Shown here: positions 43,683-53,160 of the stretch, in pieces
Layout of the letters: each line of letters opens with the position of its first letter
Numbering within the stretch: the stretch's first letter is position 1
NCBI GenBank assembly: GCA_025363655.1
Contig: JANYDK010000051.1
Coordinates: 1-64,000 of the forward strand
Direction: 5' to 3'
DNA length: 64,000 nucleotides
DNA from: Deltaproteobacteria bacterium
GTDB taxonomy: Bacteria; Myxococcota_A; Polyangia; Polyangiales; JADJMO01
The notes under the pieces: model-generated
Database searches by the model: none
Seen by the model: only the letters and a program-made list of their open reading frames with translations
What the model was told of the DNA's origin: nothing
Made by a program: the position numbers and the translations under genes

Positions 43683-44948
43683 ATGAAGACCCGCATCGTC
43701 GTGCCGATGGGCGCGTGCGTGCTCACGACGTGGATGCTCGCCGCGGGCTGCAACGCGCCGAGCCTGAGCCGAGAACAGACGTCGAACGCGAACGCGCCGA
43801 CCAGTGCGGAACAGCAGTTTTACGGCGATTTGGCGAGGCTCTATTGCCACGCCGAACAGCGCTGTTGCACTGCGAATGGCGAGGTGCCGGGAGCCTGCAG
43901 CGACGTCCCCGCGAAGACGCTGCCGGGAGCTTACTCGACCGATTGGGCGAGCCTCGGGCAGCACTTCGTCGAAGGGGAAGGGCCCGCGTGTCTCGCTGCG
44001 GTCGAGAAGAGGCTCGAAGACGATGCGCACTATTGCGACCGAGGCCTCGCCCAGACGCACGCCGAAAGCATCGGGGCCGCGTTCGACTTGAACGATCTCT
44101 GCCCTCAGCTCTACAGCGGCGGCAGCTATCACCAGACGCCTTCTGGCGAGCCTTGTCTCCACAGCGACGGCAACCAACAGGCCGCCGACGATGCACGTTG
44201 CAAACCTGCCGATGGAGGCTCCCCCCTCTGCGTCACCTGGACGACGTCGACGACGGGCGGAGGTAGCGCCTCGTGGGATGCGTGCGTCACCTTCATCGAG
44301 GTCGGCGGGCTCGGCGACGCCTGCGCGACCGCCTCGGACCTGACGCCCTATCGTCGAAGCATGCGCAAGGTTTCGACTTCACCGGCCGACACCTGGCGTG
44401 TCACCACACAGTGCGGCGACGGACTTCGTTGCCTCAGCGGACTCTGCGCGCCGCGCGCGAAGGTCGACGAGTCGTGCTTTTCGATCGACGATTGCAACGT
44501 CGGTCTCGTGTGCGACTACGGCCTTCACGTCTGCGCGACACCGCCAACGCCCGCAAAGATAGGCGAATCGTGCAACGCGCACCCTTGCGTGCCCGAGGCC
44601 TTCTGCGGCACGGGGATGATCTGCACGGCGCGCGTCGCCCACGGCGAGGCATGCACCACCAGCTACGACACCTGCCAGGCCGGCCTCCGTTGTCGCGGTC
44701 TTCGGTGCCTCTATCCACCGCAAGCGATTGGCCCTGGTGAGCCGTGCGACGATGTCGAGTACGTCTGCGCGGGCCGCAACACGTGCGATCCGACGACGCA
44801 GCTTTGCACCCCGCAGGGTGGCGCGGGGGCAGCCCGCCTCGGCGGGCGACAGTGCCTTTCGGCGCAGTGTCGGGACGGCAAATGCACCGCGCCCCCGGTC
44901 ACGCCACCGTACGATCCGACGATGAGCCCGCACGGCTGCGCGACGTGA
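43683..44948 (+). CDS. Cys-rich surface lipoprotein
   Basis: ATG 43683 with GAGG upstream (SD about 6-10 nt away). Signal: MKTRIVVPMGACVLTTWMLAAGC, lipobox AAGC. The first 150 residues have an alpha-helical part with CHAEQRCCTANGEVPGAC. The C-terminal half carries repeated Cys modules of the type CGDGLRC...GLC..., ESCFSIDDCNVGLVCDYGLHVC, ESCNAHPCVPEAFC, EACTTSYDTCQAGLRC, PCDDVEYVCAGRNTC. These resemble the Dickkopf/EB-like Cys repeats common in myxobacterial secreted proteins. It is presumably disulfide-bonded and surface-exposed. Function is unknown. The next gene, 48 bp downstream, has related Cys modules. Confidence 0.75.
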   Translation: MKTRIVVPMGACVLTTWMLAAGCNAPSLSREQTSNANAPTSAEQQFYGDLARLYCHAEQRCCTANGEVPGACSDVPAKTLPGAYSTDWASLGQHFVEGEGPACLAAVEKRLEDDAHYCDRGLAQTHAESIGAAFDLNDLCPQLYSGGSYHQTPSGEPCLHSDGNQQAADDARCKPADGGSPLCVTWTTSTTGGGSASWDACVTFIEVGGLGDACATASDLTPYRRSMRKVSTSPADTWRVTTQCGDGLRCLSGLCAPRAKVDESCFSIDDCNVGLVCDYGLHVCATPPTPAKIGESCNAHPCVPEAFCGTGMICTARVAHGEACTTSYDTCQAGLRCRGLRCLYPPQAIGPGEPCDDVEYVCAGRNTCDPTTQLCTPQGGAGAARLGGRQCLSAQCRDGKCTAPPVTPPYDPTMSPHGCAT

Positions 44949-44996
44949 GTCGGCGTCGGCCATGCAGCGGCCGAGGTTCCGGACTACGATCGCGCG

Positions 44997-47900
44997 ATGA
45001 AGAAGCTCGCGACGCTCGGCGTCCTCCTCGTCGCCTGTGCGCCCTCGTCGGCGCCCTCGCCCGAGCTGGCTCCCACTCCGTCGGGAACGACGTCGCCGAA
45101 GACGACGAACGAGCACGTGGCGCTCGACGTCGGCGGCCTGCACGTTCGTTCGCGCGTGGCGAAGATCGCCGAGGAGCGCGTCGAGACGCATGCCGGTTCG
45201 TCCGAGATTTCCTGGCGATTTCCCGTGCGTCCGGAGATCGCGGAGGTGGCCCTCGCGGTCGACGGCGCCGAGTTGCTCGGCGTAGACGGCCTCGGCGCCC
45301 TCGCGCGCAATGGCGACACGCTCATCCGCGTCGGCCACGGCACCTTCATCGACGCGACCGGCGCACGCACGAAAGTCCCTGCCACGAAACGCGCCGGCGA
45401 AATCGTCTACGTCCTCCCCGATGAGCTCCTCGCGCGATCGGCGTATCCGGCGGTGCTCGATCCGACGATCAGCGCGGGGACGCAGGTGTCGACGCCGGTC
45501 GACGTCGCGAGCGATGCCTCGACGTCGTTCGCCCGCTTCGACGGGACGAATTTCGTCGTCGCCTACCAGGCCGCGTGGACGCGCTTCGCTCGCGTCACCC
45601 CCAGCGGCACCATGCTCGATCCTTACGGCGTGACGGCGGGCGGCGCGCAGCTCCTCGGCATGGCCACGAGCGGCAGCGAATCGCTGGTGCTGACGCTCGA
45701 TCCCGCGATGGTGGTGCCCGGGCTGATCATCCCCGACGTCGACCCGCTCACCGCTGCCCGCGTCGGACTGGACGGGAAGGTGCTCGACATCACGCCCCTC
45801 GCCCTCGGGAGCGGCGCCGCCGGCGCGGTCGACTACGACGGGACGCAGTACGTCGTCGTCTGGAGCGATCGCAAGGACACACACCTCTCGCTCGTCTCCA
45901 AGGCGGGCTTGGTCACCGACGTCGGCAAGCTCGCGTTGCCGTCGCCGTTCGTCACGCCGCTCCGGGCGCCGCGGCTCGCCTGCAACGTCACCGGCACCTG
46001 CATCCTCGGCGACGGGTACGGCAGCACGGCGACGCGACTCGACGAAAAGGGCCTCGTCGGCGCGCCCTTCGACGCCTCGGGTGGAACCTTGGGTTCGCTG
46101 GCATTGGCGAGCGACGGCAACGACTTCCTCGTCGTTTCGGCACACACCAGCACGTTCGATCTGTTCCGGCTGACGGCGACCGGCTCGCTCTCGACGCCCA
46201 CGACGCTCGGCGCGCCGACCGACAACATCGGCGCGCTGGTGGTCGCGGGGAGCACGTCGTCGTTCTTCGTCGCCGAGCGAAACCAAGCCTACTGCGGCAC
46301 CAGTTCGTGCGGTCACATGCTCGGTGCGCGCGTCGCGAAGACTGGCCTCACCACGCCGACGTGGTACGCGTCGCTCGGACCGGAAGGCGAGCGTCCGAGC
46401 TCCAACACCTCGGTGGCGGTCGGTGGTTCCAAGGCGCTCGTCGGCTGGAGCTTCGGCTCGCCGAACACCTTCCAAGCGATGGTGCTCGACGCCACCGGCG
46501 CCCCGACGGCCGCCCTTCCCACCTTCGCCGTCGCCAAGAGTGCGAAGACGCAAGGCGCCACCGCCATCGCCTCCGATGGCACAGCGCTCCTCGTCACGTG
46601 GGAAGAGAGTTACGGTGCCGGTTGGACGTTGCGCGCGCGGCGCTTCGACGAGAAGGGTGCGCCCATCGACGCGAGTCCGCTCGACGTCGCGAGCGCGACC
46701 GGTAGCAACGCGCCCCGCGAGTACGCGGCGACCTGGGACGGCGCGGGCTACTTCCTCGCCTACCGTGAACGCAAGGAGACCGCGGGGGCGCCGCTCTATC
46801 GCGCGCGCGTCGGCTCAGGAGGGAAGCTCCTCGACGTTCCGCTCCTGCTCGAAGCGGGCGACTACACCTCGGGCAACCCAGTGGCCTCGAGCGGCGGCGG
46901 GCTCACCGTCGTGGCCTGGCTCGACGCCGGCGCCGTGTACCTGCAGCGTTTCGATGCGTCCGCCAAGGCCCTCGACGCGAGCCCGGTGCTGCTCGCTTCG
47001 GCGCTCAACTCGAGTGGGGGTGGCGAGAGCGTCGACTACCGCCCGAGCGTGACCTTCGACGGGAAGCGCTTTCTCCTGGTCTGGCCCGTGACGTCGGGCG
47101 CCAGCTCCAACCTCGTCGGAGCGTACGTCGACGGCGGCGCCCTCCCCACGACGAGCTTCCCCATCGCCACCGGCGGCGGCGAACAAGTCGATCCGAGCGC
47201 CGCCTTCGACGGCAAGGAGACGTTGGTCACGTGGATGGACGTCCAGCCCTCGGGCCGTCCGACGGTGCAGAGCGTCCGCATCGATCCGACCGGAAAGGTC
47301 CTCGACGCCGCGCCCCGCGTGCTCACCGACGACGCGCGACTGGGGACGATGTCGACGGTGGTGTTCGACGGCAATGCGTTCCTCGTCGGCGTGCGGCGAT
47401 GGAGCGGCGGCGTGGGCGTTCTGCGCGTGCGCACCGACGGCGTCGTCGCCGAGGAGGCTCCGCTCGTCGTCACGGATTCGGCTTCCGGGGGCGGCTTCAT
47501 CGCCGCCTACGGCCAGAAGCAAGTCGGCCTCGGGACCAACGGAAAGGGCGCATCGCTCGTCGCCGCCGCGGAACCGATCCCGGTGGCGCCGTACCAGGCC
47601 GCCCGCGTCCTCGTCCACGCCATCGCCGGCAAGATGCCGTTCGGCGGCACGTGCGGGGCGACGACCGATTGCGACGCCGGAACGTGCGTGGACGGGGTCT
47701 GCTGCGCGTCGCCCTGCACGGGCTCGTGCGAGGCATGTGACGTCGTAGGCGCGCTCGGCAAGTGCACGCCGGTCGTCGGCAAGCCCCACGCCGCTCGAAC
47801 CTGCGGAGGAAGGGGTGCGGCGGGCGATCTCTGCGCCGCGGGCGCGTGCGACGGCAAGAGCACGAGCTCGTGCGCCGTCTTCGCGCTCGACCCCGGCGGC

Positions 47901-50900
47901 GTCTGTGCCGCCGCGACCTGCACGGGCACGCAGTTCGTCGGCACCTCCACGTGCAGCGTGGCGCACTCGTGCGCGGCGCCGACGGCCAAGGAGTGCGCGC
48001 CCTATCGCTGCGCGACGTCGGACTGTCTCGCCACCTGCACCGGCGACGGCGACTGCGTGAAGGGAGCCACCTGCGTTTCGGGGAGCTGCGTGCCCCCCGC
48101 GAGCGGCGCGCGCTGCACCGAGGACAAGCTCTCCTCCATCGACGAGAGCGGCGCCACGACCAGCTGCGCGCCCTTTCGCTGCAACACCGACGGCAAGTGC
48201 CGACCCCAGTGCACCGCCTCCGACGACTGCATCGCCGGCTTCGTCTGCGATCCGGGCGCCGGCACGTGCAGCCCGGCCGACACCGGCGGCGGCTCGAGCG
48301 GCGGCTGCCAGGTCGGCCGCACGAGCCACGAGTGGGCGACGTTCCCGCTCCTCTTCCTCGGTGGGCTGGTGTTGCGACGACGTCGGCGATCACGCAGCGC
48401 GACCAAGACCGTCTCGATCGTCTCGATGCTCGTGACGGTCCTCGCGCTCCACGCGCTCGGCTGTCGGTCGTCGGCGGAGACGAACGACGTGCCGGTCGCG
48501 ACGAAGCGAGCCGACGCCCTCGAGGTCGCGCCGGAGTCGACGACGACGGACACGCTCGATGCAACGAGCGACGGTGCTCCGACGGGCATCGCCTGCAACG
48601 CCACGACTTGCCTCGTCGCACAGCTGCGCAGCGCCTGGCTCGTCGGGTTCCGCTTCGACGCCAGCGGCAAGCGCCTCGACGACCACGGCTTCGTCATCGG
48701 CAACGTGTCAACTGCCACCGACCCGCCGTCCGTCGCCACCGACGGCACGAATTTTCTCGTCGGAATCAGTCAGGGCTTCGTCGCCCCCCTCGTCTTTCGA
48801 GTCGGCAAGGACGGCGTCGTCGGCGATCGTCAATCGCTCGCTCTCTCCGGCACCTTCGCCGACACCCCGCTCCTCGGCTGGGACGGCAAGACCTACGTGG
48901 CGATTTGGAGCGAGCGCGCCGGGGCGACGTTGGTCACGCGCGTGGGCGCCGACGGCAAGCCTCTCTCGCTCTCCCGCAGTCAGATCCTCGACGTGCCCGC
49001 GCGAGCGCTCCTCTGCGACGGCGCCGGTTGCGTGGTGGGGGCGAGCAAGAGCGCGTACACCGGCGACGGCGTCCTCGCCGCCATCGTCGACGGGGCGCTC
49101 GTCGGCTCGCCGGTGACCACTGCGTTCCGACCGCTCGCGGCGGCGTGGAAGGGAACCGACCTCGTCGTCCTCGGACCCACCACGAGTCCGACGTTCACCG
49201 TCGCGACGTACGATCGAACGCTCGTGGCCAAGGGAGCGCCGACGACGCTCACCACCACGCGTGGAGCCTCGTCGGCGGCTCTCGCACGAGTCGGCACCGA
49301 GTACCTGGTGATCCTCGGCTTCGGCGAGATGCTTCGGCTCGACGCCTCCTTCGCCAAGCTCGATTCCACGGTCGTCTCGTTCGACCCCGGAATCTTCGGC
49401 ACGCCGACGCTCCTCGGGAGCACTTGGCAGTTGCCCACGCAATCCGGGCTCTTCGCCATCGGTACGGCGCCCCTGGGACTCACGCGCGTACCGGTCGAAC
49501 GAACGAGCGCGGCGCATCGCCTCGTCGGCGTCGCACGCGGCGGCACGCACGAAATCGTCGTATTTCTCCGCACGAACGGCACCGGAACGGACGTGATGGT
49601 GACCGCAGTGGACGGCGGAGCGTTGGCGACGGCGGCGGGCACGCTCGTCGCGCACGAGTCGAGGCCGATCGTCGAAGCCCACCTCGCGTGGGACGGCACC
49701 AACTACGTGGTCGCCTGGCTGACCGACGCGCGCGTCGCCTTCGCTCGCGTCGCCGGCGATGCGACCGTCCTCGACGCCGGCGGGCACGCGGTGACCACGG
49801 TCGACGCGTCGTTGCCCTGGCGGTGGTTGAAGGTCGCGCGTGGAACTGCCGGCGCCCTCGTCCTCGTGTCCAACGATCCCGGCAACCTCGGCGTGGTTCG
49901 ACTGACGAAGGCGGGCGGCGTCCTCGACGCGGCACCCGTCGCCTATGCGGGCTTCGGCTTCTACGGCCCCGTCACCGCCATCACCGCAACGAGCGCCGGG
50001 CCGTTCACCTCCGGGGGCTTGGGGATTCTGCGATTCGACGGCGACGGGAAGCCCATCGACGCGACGACGAAGGTGATGGTGGACAGTCGGACGAGCCTCA
50101 CCGGAGACTCGATGGTCACCGACGGCGCGCGGTGGTTCGCAGCGGCGACCACCACCAAGGCGCCGCTGCTCGGTGGTCAGAGCGTCGTCGCGGCGACGAT
50201 GCCGGTCGACTTCTCCAAGACGGCCACCACGACTACGTCCTCGCGCGACCCCGAGCAAGACCATGCCGCCATCGGCTACGACGCGGGGCGCATCGTCCTC
50301 GCCTGGGTCGAGCACGCCGACGCCGGCGACGAGCTCCGTGCCTCGTGGATCGACGCCACCACCATGAAGGTGCTCGTCGATTCGGCGAAGATCGACGTCT
50401 TCGGTGCGGGCGAGGTCGATCGTCTCCTCATCGCCTCCGTCAGCGGAAGCAAGGTCGAGCTCGTCTACCAGCGCCAGGTGCCCGATTCGAAAATCCTCGC
50501 CTCGCGGGTCGCCGCCCGCACGTTCACCTTCGACGGGCTCGGCGGAACCACCTGCAAGGCCGACGCGGATTGCGAAGTGGGCCCCTGCGTCGACGGCTAC
50601 TGCTGCAATCGCAAGTGCGATGGCACCTGTGAAGCATGCGACGTCGCCGGCGCGCTCGGCACCTGCACCACGGTCGGTGGCAAGCCACACGGCGCGCGCG
50701 CGTGCGCGGGTGGCAGCACCTGCGCCGAGGCGACCTGCGACGGGTTCGAACCGAAGTCCTGTCAGAAGTTCGCGCACGCCTTCGAGACCAAGTGCAGCGA
50801 GGCCAAGTGCGACGGCGCCATCTTCAGCTCACCGGCCTTCTGCGACGGCCGCGGCGCTTGCTCGACGCTGAAGCCGTCCTCGTGCGCGCCCTACGCCTGC

Positions 50901-51287
50901 GACGCGAAGGGCTGTCTCACGGCCTGCACGCCCAGCGCCGGCTGCGCCAGTGGCTTCACCTGCAAGGATGGTCGCTGCGTCGGACCGGACAACGCCGCGG
51001 CTTGCGTCAGCGACGGGCTCTCCTCGAAGGCCGCCGACGGTACGGTTCAAGACTGCTCGCCCTACCGCTGCGGCGACAAGGGAACGTGCTTTCCGCGATG
51101 CGACTCGGCCACGCAGTGCGCGCCCGGATTCAGCTGCGATCCGAGCGGTAACTGCGTCCCGCCGTCGGGCAACGACAGCGGTGGATGCGACGTGGGTGGA
51201 GGCTCGACGAACGCGCCGTCGCTGGCCTGGTCGATGCTCGTCTCGTTGCTCGGGGCCGCCATCCTCGCCCGTCGGGTGCGGCGGTGA
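44997..51287 (+). CDS. 2096-residue fusion of two paralogous propeller/Cys-module surface proteins
   Basis: A single frame without a stop. Residues 1-1143: lipoprotein signal (MKKLATLGVLLVAC), a long beta-propeller-like region (blades with YDGTQYVVVWSD-type cores), a Cys-rich module (CDAGTCVDGVCC ... GSCEACDVVGALGKC), and a MYXO-CTERM-like tail: GGCQVG, hydrophobic FPLLFLGGLVL, then five Arg. Residue 1144 onward (ATG 48426) starts again with a second lipoprotein signal (MLVTVLALHALGC), propeller, paralogous Cys module (VGPCVDGYCC ... GTCEACDVAGALGTC) and a second C-terminal Gly-Cys/hydrophobic/Arg tail (GGCDVG ... ARRVRR). It looks like two tandem genes joined in frame. Whether one or two products are made is open. 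Confidence 0.8.
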   Translation: MKKLATLGVLLVACAPSSAPSPELAPTPSGTTSPKTTNEHVALDVGGLHVRSRVAKIAEERVETHAGSSEISWRFPVRPEIAEVALAVDGAELLGVDGLGALARNGDTLIRVGHGTFIDATGARTKVPATKRAGEIVYVLPDELLARSAYPAVLDPTISAGTQVSTPVDVASDASTSFARFDGTNFVVAYQAAWTRFARVTPSGTMLDPYGVTAGGAQLLGMATSGSESLVLTLDPAMVVPGLIIPDVDPLTAARVGLDGKVLDITPLALGSGAAGAVDYDGTQYVVVWSDRKDTHLSLVSKAGLVTDVGKLALPSPFVTPLRAPRLACNVTGTCILGDGYGSTATRLDEKGLVGAPFDASGGTLGSLALASDGNDFLVVSAHTSTFDLFRLTATGSLSTPTTLGAPTDNIGALVVAGSTSSFFVAERNQAYCGTSSCGHMLGARVAKTGLTTPTWYASLGPEGERPSSNTSVAVGGSKALVGWSFGSPNTFQAMVLDATGAPTAALPTFAVAKSAKTQGATAIASDGTALLVTWEESYGAGWTLRARRFDEKGAPIDASPLDVASATGSNAPREYAATWDGAGYFLAYRERKETAGAPLYRARVGSGGKLLDVPLLLEAGDYTSGNPVASSGGGLTVVAWLDAGAVYLQRFDASAKALDASPVLLASALNSSGGGESVDYRPSVTFDGKRFLLVWPVTSGASSNLVGAYVDGGALPTTSFPIATGGGEQVDPSAAFDGKETLVTWMDVQPSGRPTVQSVRIDPTGKVLDAAPRVLTDDARLGTMSTVVFDGNAFLVGVRRWSGGVGVLRVRTDGVVAEEAPLVVTDSASGGGFIAAYGQKQVGLGTNGKGASLVAAAEPIPVAPYQAARVLVHAIAGKMPFGGTCGATTDCDAGTCVDGVCCASPCTGSCEACDVVGALGKCTPVVGKPHAARTCGGRGAAGDLCAAGACDGKSTSSCAVFALDPGGVCAAATCTGTQFVGTSTCSVAHSCAAPTAKECAPYRCATSDCLATCTGDGDCVKGATCVSGSCVPPASGARCTEDKLSSIDESGATTSCAPFRCNTDGKCRPQCTASDDCIAGFVCDPGAGTCSPADTGGGSSGGCQVGRTSHEWATFPLLFLGGLVLRRRRRSRSATKTVSIVSMLVTVLALHALGCRSSAETNDVPVATKRADALEVAPESTTTDTLDATSDGAPTGIACNATTCLVAQLRSAWLVGFRFDASGKRLDDHGFVIGNVSTATDPPSVATDGTNFLVGISQGFVAPLVFRVGKDGVVGDRQSLALSGTFADTPLLGWDGKTYVAIWSERAGATLVTRVGADGKPLSLSRSQILDVPARALLCDGAGCVVGASKSAYTGDGVLAAIVDGALVGSPVTTAFRPLAAAWKGTDLVVLGPTTSPTFTVATYDRTLVAKGAPTTLTTTRGASSAALARVGTEYLVILGFGEMLRLDASFAKLDSTVVSFDPGIFGTPTLLGSTWQLPTQSGLFAIGTAPLGLTRVPVERTSAAHRLVGVARGGTHEIVVFLRTNGTGTDVMVTAVDGGALATAAGTLVAHESRPIVEAHLAWDGTNYVVAWLTDARVAFARVAGDATVLDAGGHAVTTVDASLPWRWLKVARGTAGALVLVSNDPGNLGVVRLTKAGGVLDAAPVAYAGFGFYGPVTAITATSAGPFTSGGLGILRFDGDGKPIDATTKVMVDSRTSLTGDSMVTDGARWFAAATTTKAPLLGGQSVVAATMPVDFSKTATTTTSSRDPEQDHAAIGYDAGRIVLAWVEHADAGDELRASWIDATTMKVLVDSAKIDVFGAGEVDRLLIASVSGSKVELVYQRQVPDSKILASRVAARTFTFDGLGGTTCKADADCEVGPCVDGYCCNRKCDGTCEACDVAGALGTCTTVGGKPHGARACAGGSTCAEATCDGFEPKSCQKFAHAFETKCSEAKCDGAIFSSPAFCDGRGACSTLKPSSCAPYACDAKGCLTACTPSAGCASGFTCKDGRCVGPDNAAACVSDGLSSKAADGTVQDCSPYRCGDKGTCFPRCDSATQCAPGFSCDPSGNCVPPSGNDSGGCDVGGGSTNAPSLAWSMLVSLLGAAILARRVRR

Positions 51288-51290
51288 CGC

Positions 51291-52205
51291 TCACTTCGGC
51301 GGCTTCGTCGGCGCGCACGTGCTGACGCCGGCGCCGACGATGACGTAGCCGAGCCCCTTGCGCACCGTCTTGTCGGTGCCAGCGGCGTAGTCGAATTGAT
51401 CGACCTGCGAGGTGCCGCTCGGCGCGGTGAAGAGCCAGAACGAACCACCCCAGTGGGCGAAGGCCCAGCCCGATCCGACGGTGACCGCGCTCGGCTTGGT
51501 GCCGAGGACCTTGCTCGTCTTCGGATCGATCTCGGCGACGGTCGCCGGAGTCTGGCTGAAGAAGCCGAACATGCGCGCTTCGCCCGTCCCCGTGAGCTCG
51601 CCCGAACCCGGCTTGGCGCCGCCGAAGGTTCCCACCTCGGTGAGCTTGAGCGTGCTGGTGTCGATCTTGGCGATGCCTTGTCCTTCGTAGCCGGCGACGT
51701 AGAGCGTCTCGTCGGTCGACCCTGGCGAGTTGGAGACGAACGCCATTCCGAACGTCGTGTACCCGCTCTGCCCTGGCACGTAGCTCGTCTTCTTGCAGCT
51801 CGCGTCCTTGATGCTCACATGAAAGATGTTGCCGTCGTCGTAGAGCACCCACGCCGTTCCGTTGCGCTGCACCGCCATCGAGAAGGGATTGGCGAAGCCG
51901 CCGCTCGGGCAGCTGAGATCGCCGATCTTGACGAACGAGAGCGTCGCCGGCGCGAAGCTGTAGAGCTCGTTGCCCTGCGTGACGACGTAGACGAGCTTGA
52001 GCTCTTCCGGACAACTGTCGGTCGGCGGCAACCCATCGGGTGCCGAGCCGTCGAGGTTGAATCCCCCGTCGCCCAACGTCGTGCCGGTGTCGAAGGAGAA
52101 GCCTCCGCCGGTGTCGTCACCGCCGAGCGTGCCGCCACCACCGCCGTCTTTGGACGCTGAGCAGGCGAAGAGAAAGAGGGGGGCGAGGAGGAGGAGCCGG
52201 CGCAT
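51291..52205 (-). CDS. Predicted lipoprotein with propeller-like repeats
   Basis: ATG (complement 52203-52205) gives the short signal MRRLLLLAPLFLFAC. A Gly/Asp/Thr/Phe tether follows. The body has repeated short strands with Gly/Asp turns (VYVVTQGNELYSF, AWVLYDDGNIFHVS, TLYVAGYEGQGIAKID, ARMFGFFSQTPATVAEID, SFWLFTAPSG). It resembles a six-bladed propeller of the SMP-30/YncE type, but without recognisable ligand residues. An AT-rich stretch (TATACGTATA at 52218-52227) lies 12 bp upstream of the start. The stop is 3 bp from the convergent fusion gene. Length is 304 residues. Confidence 0.65.
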   Translation of the reverse strand: MRRLLLLAPLFLFACSASKDGGGGGTLGGDDTGGGFSFDTGTTLGDGGFNLDGSAPDGLPPTDSCPEELKLVYVVTQGNELYSFAPATLSFVKIGDLSCPSGGFANPFSMAVQRNGTAWVLYDDGNIFHVSIKDASCKKTSYVPGQSGYTTFGMAFVSNSPGSTDETLYVAGYEGQGIAKIDTSTLKLTEVGTFGGAKPGSGELTGTGEARMFGFFSQTPATVAEIDPKTSKVLGTKPSAVTVGSGWAFAHWGGSFWLFTAPSGTSQVDQFDYAAGTDKTVRKGLGYVIVGAGVSTCAPTKPPK

Positions 52206-52282
52206 GGGTGGCGATCGTATACGTATATAGGAAATCACAAAAGCCTACATGTGCGCGCACGCGCGCGAGCGCGGGCAGGCCG

Positions 52283-53026
52283 TTACCCCCCGAGCTCCTC
52301 CACCGGCATGTAGCGCGCGATCTCCTTCGCCAGCACGTCGTGCAATCGCCCGTGAAAGAGCGTCCCATTGTGACCGGTGTCGTGGAGCACGTAGCTCGGC
52401 GCGCCGGGAAGCATCGCGTGGTGACCGGGGAAGATCTGATCCTTCTCCGCCATCACCGAGAGGTGCGGCACGCGCGGGAGGTGACGCGCAGCTTCTTGCA
52501 CCAAGCGATCGAGCTGCGCCTTCGGAGGAAACACGAACGAGCGAATCACCTCGGGGATGTACTCGGCGACCTCGAGGCCTTGGAAGGGACTGGCGATGCT
52601 GATGGTCTGGACGACGCGTCGATCGTGGACGCGCTCTTGGACGTACCAACGCGCGGCGAGGCCTCCGAGCGAGTGGCCGATGAGGTGGATGCGACGTGGC
52701 TCGTCGAGGCGAGCGACGAGGGTGTGGATGCGATCGGCGATGTCGTCGAGCGACGAACCGGGGACGTAGGTGAACGAGTGCACGTCGATGCCGAGCTCGT
52801 TGTGAAGCGTGCGGACGAGCGGTGAGAACGCGCCGGCGGTGGCCATCAAGCCGTGCACGAGGACGACGGCGTCTTCGCGAGAGTGCGTGCCGAGGCGAGC
52901 GTGGCCGCGCCATCCAAGGCCGGCAGCGAGACCGACGCGCAACGTGGCGCTTACCTCTCGTGCGAAGAAGGCGACCGCGCCGACGGCGAGGGCTCGATTA
53001 CGCAACGGGCGATTGAGTCGGGACAT
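52283..53026 (-). CDS. Alpha/beta-hydrolase, lipase-like
   Basis: ATG at complement 53024-53026. The 247-residue product has the oxyanion strand VVLVHGLMATAGAF, the nucleophile elbow GHSLGG in RIHLIGHSLGGLAARWYV, a likely catalytic Asp in MAEKDQIFPG, and His in HDTGHNGTLFHG. The N-terminus has a modest hydrophobic helix (NRALAVGAVAFFAREVSATL), possibly a membrane anchor. It resembles class-I triacylglycerol lipases or lipase-like esterases. Substrate is unknown. The gene is divergent from the kinase gene across 134 bp. Confidence 0.8.
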   Translation of the reverse strand: MSRLNRPLRNRALAVGAVAFFAREVSATLRVGLAAGLGWRGHARLGTHSREDAVVLVHGLMATAGAFSPLVRTLHNELGIDVHSFTYVPGSSLDDIADRIHTLVARLDEPRRIHLIGHSLGGLAARWYVQERVHDRRVVQTISIASPFQGLEVAEYIPEVIRSFVFPPKAQLDRLVQEAARHLPRVPHLSVMAEKDQIFPGHHAMLPGAPSYVLHDTGHNGTLFHGRLHDVLAKEIARYMPVEELGG

Positions 53027-53160
53027 GGGGTGGGATAGGCGCACCCCCGCGCGCCGAAATGCTCATTCTAGCGCTGTTTCGTCGCTTCCGCGATGGGACC
53101 GGTCGACGCAGCGGCATTCCATCGTCGCAAAGGCTGCGAGCGCGCTACAATCGATGCCCA

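Noticed and set aside
44379-46553. 724-codon minus-strand frame at the start of the fusion gene
   Set aside because: Arg/Ala/Gly-rich with no domain; it spans two plus-strand genes with signal peptides.
48708-50777. 689-codon minus-strand frame
   Set aside because: Shadow of the second half of the fusion gene; no domain.
52209-52230. TATACGTATA as a definite promoter
   Set aside because: It is AT-rich and well placed for the minus-strand lipoprotein, but no -35 hexamer at proper spacing can be matched.
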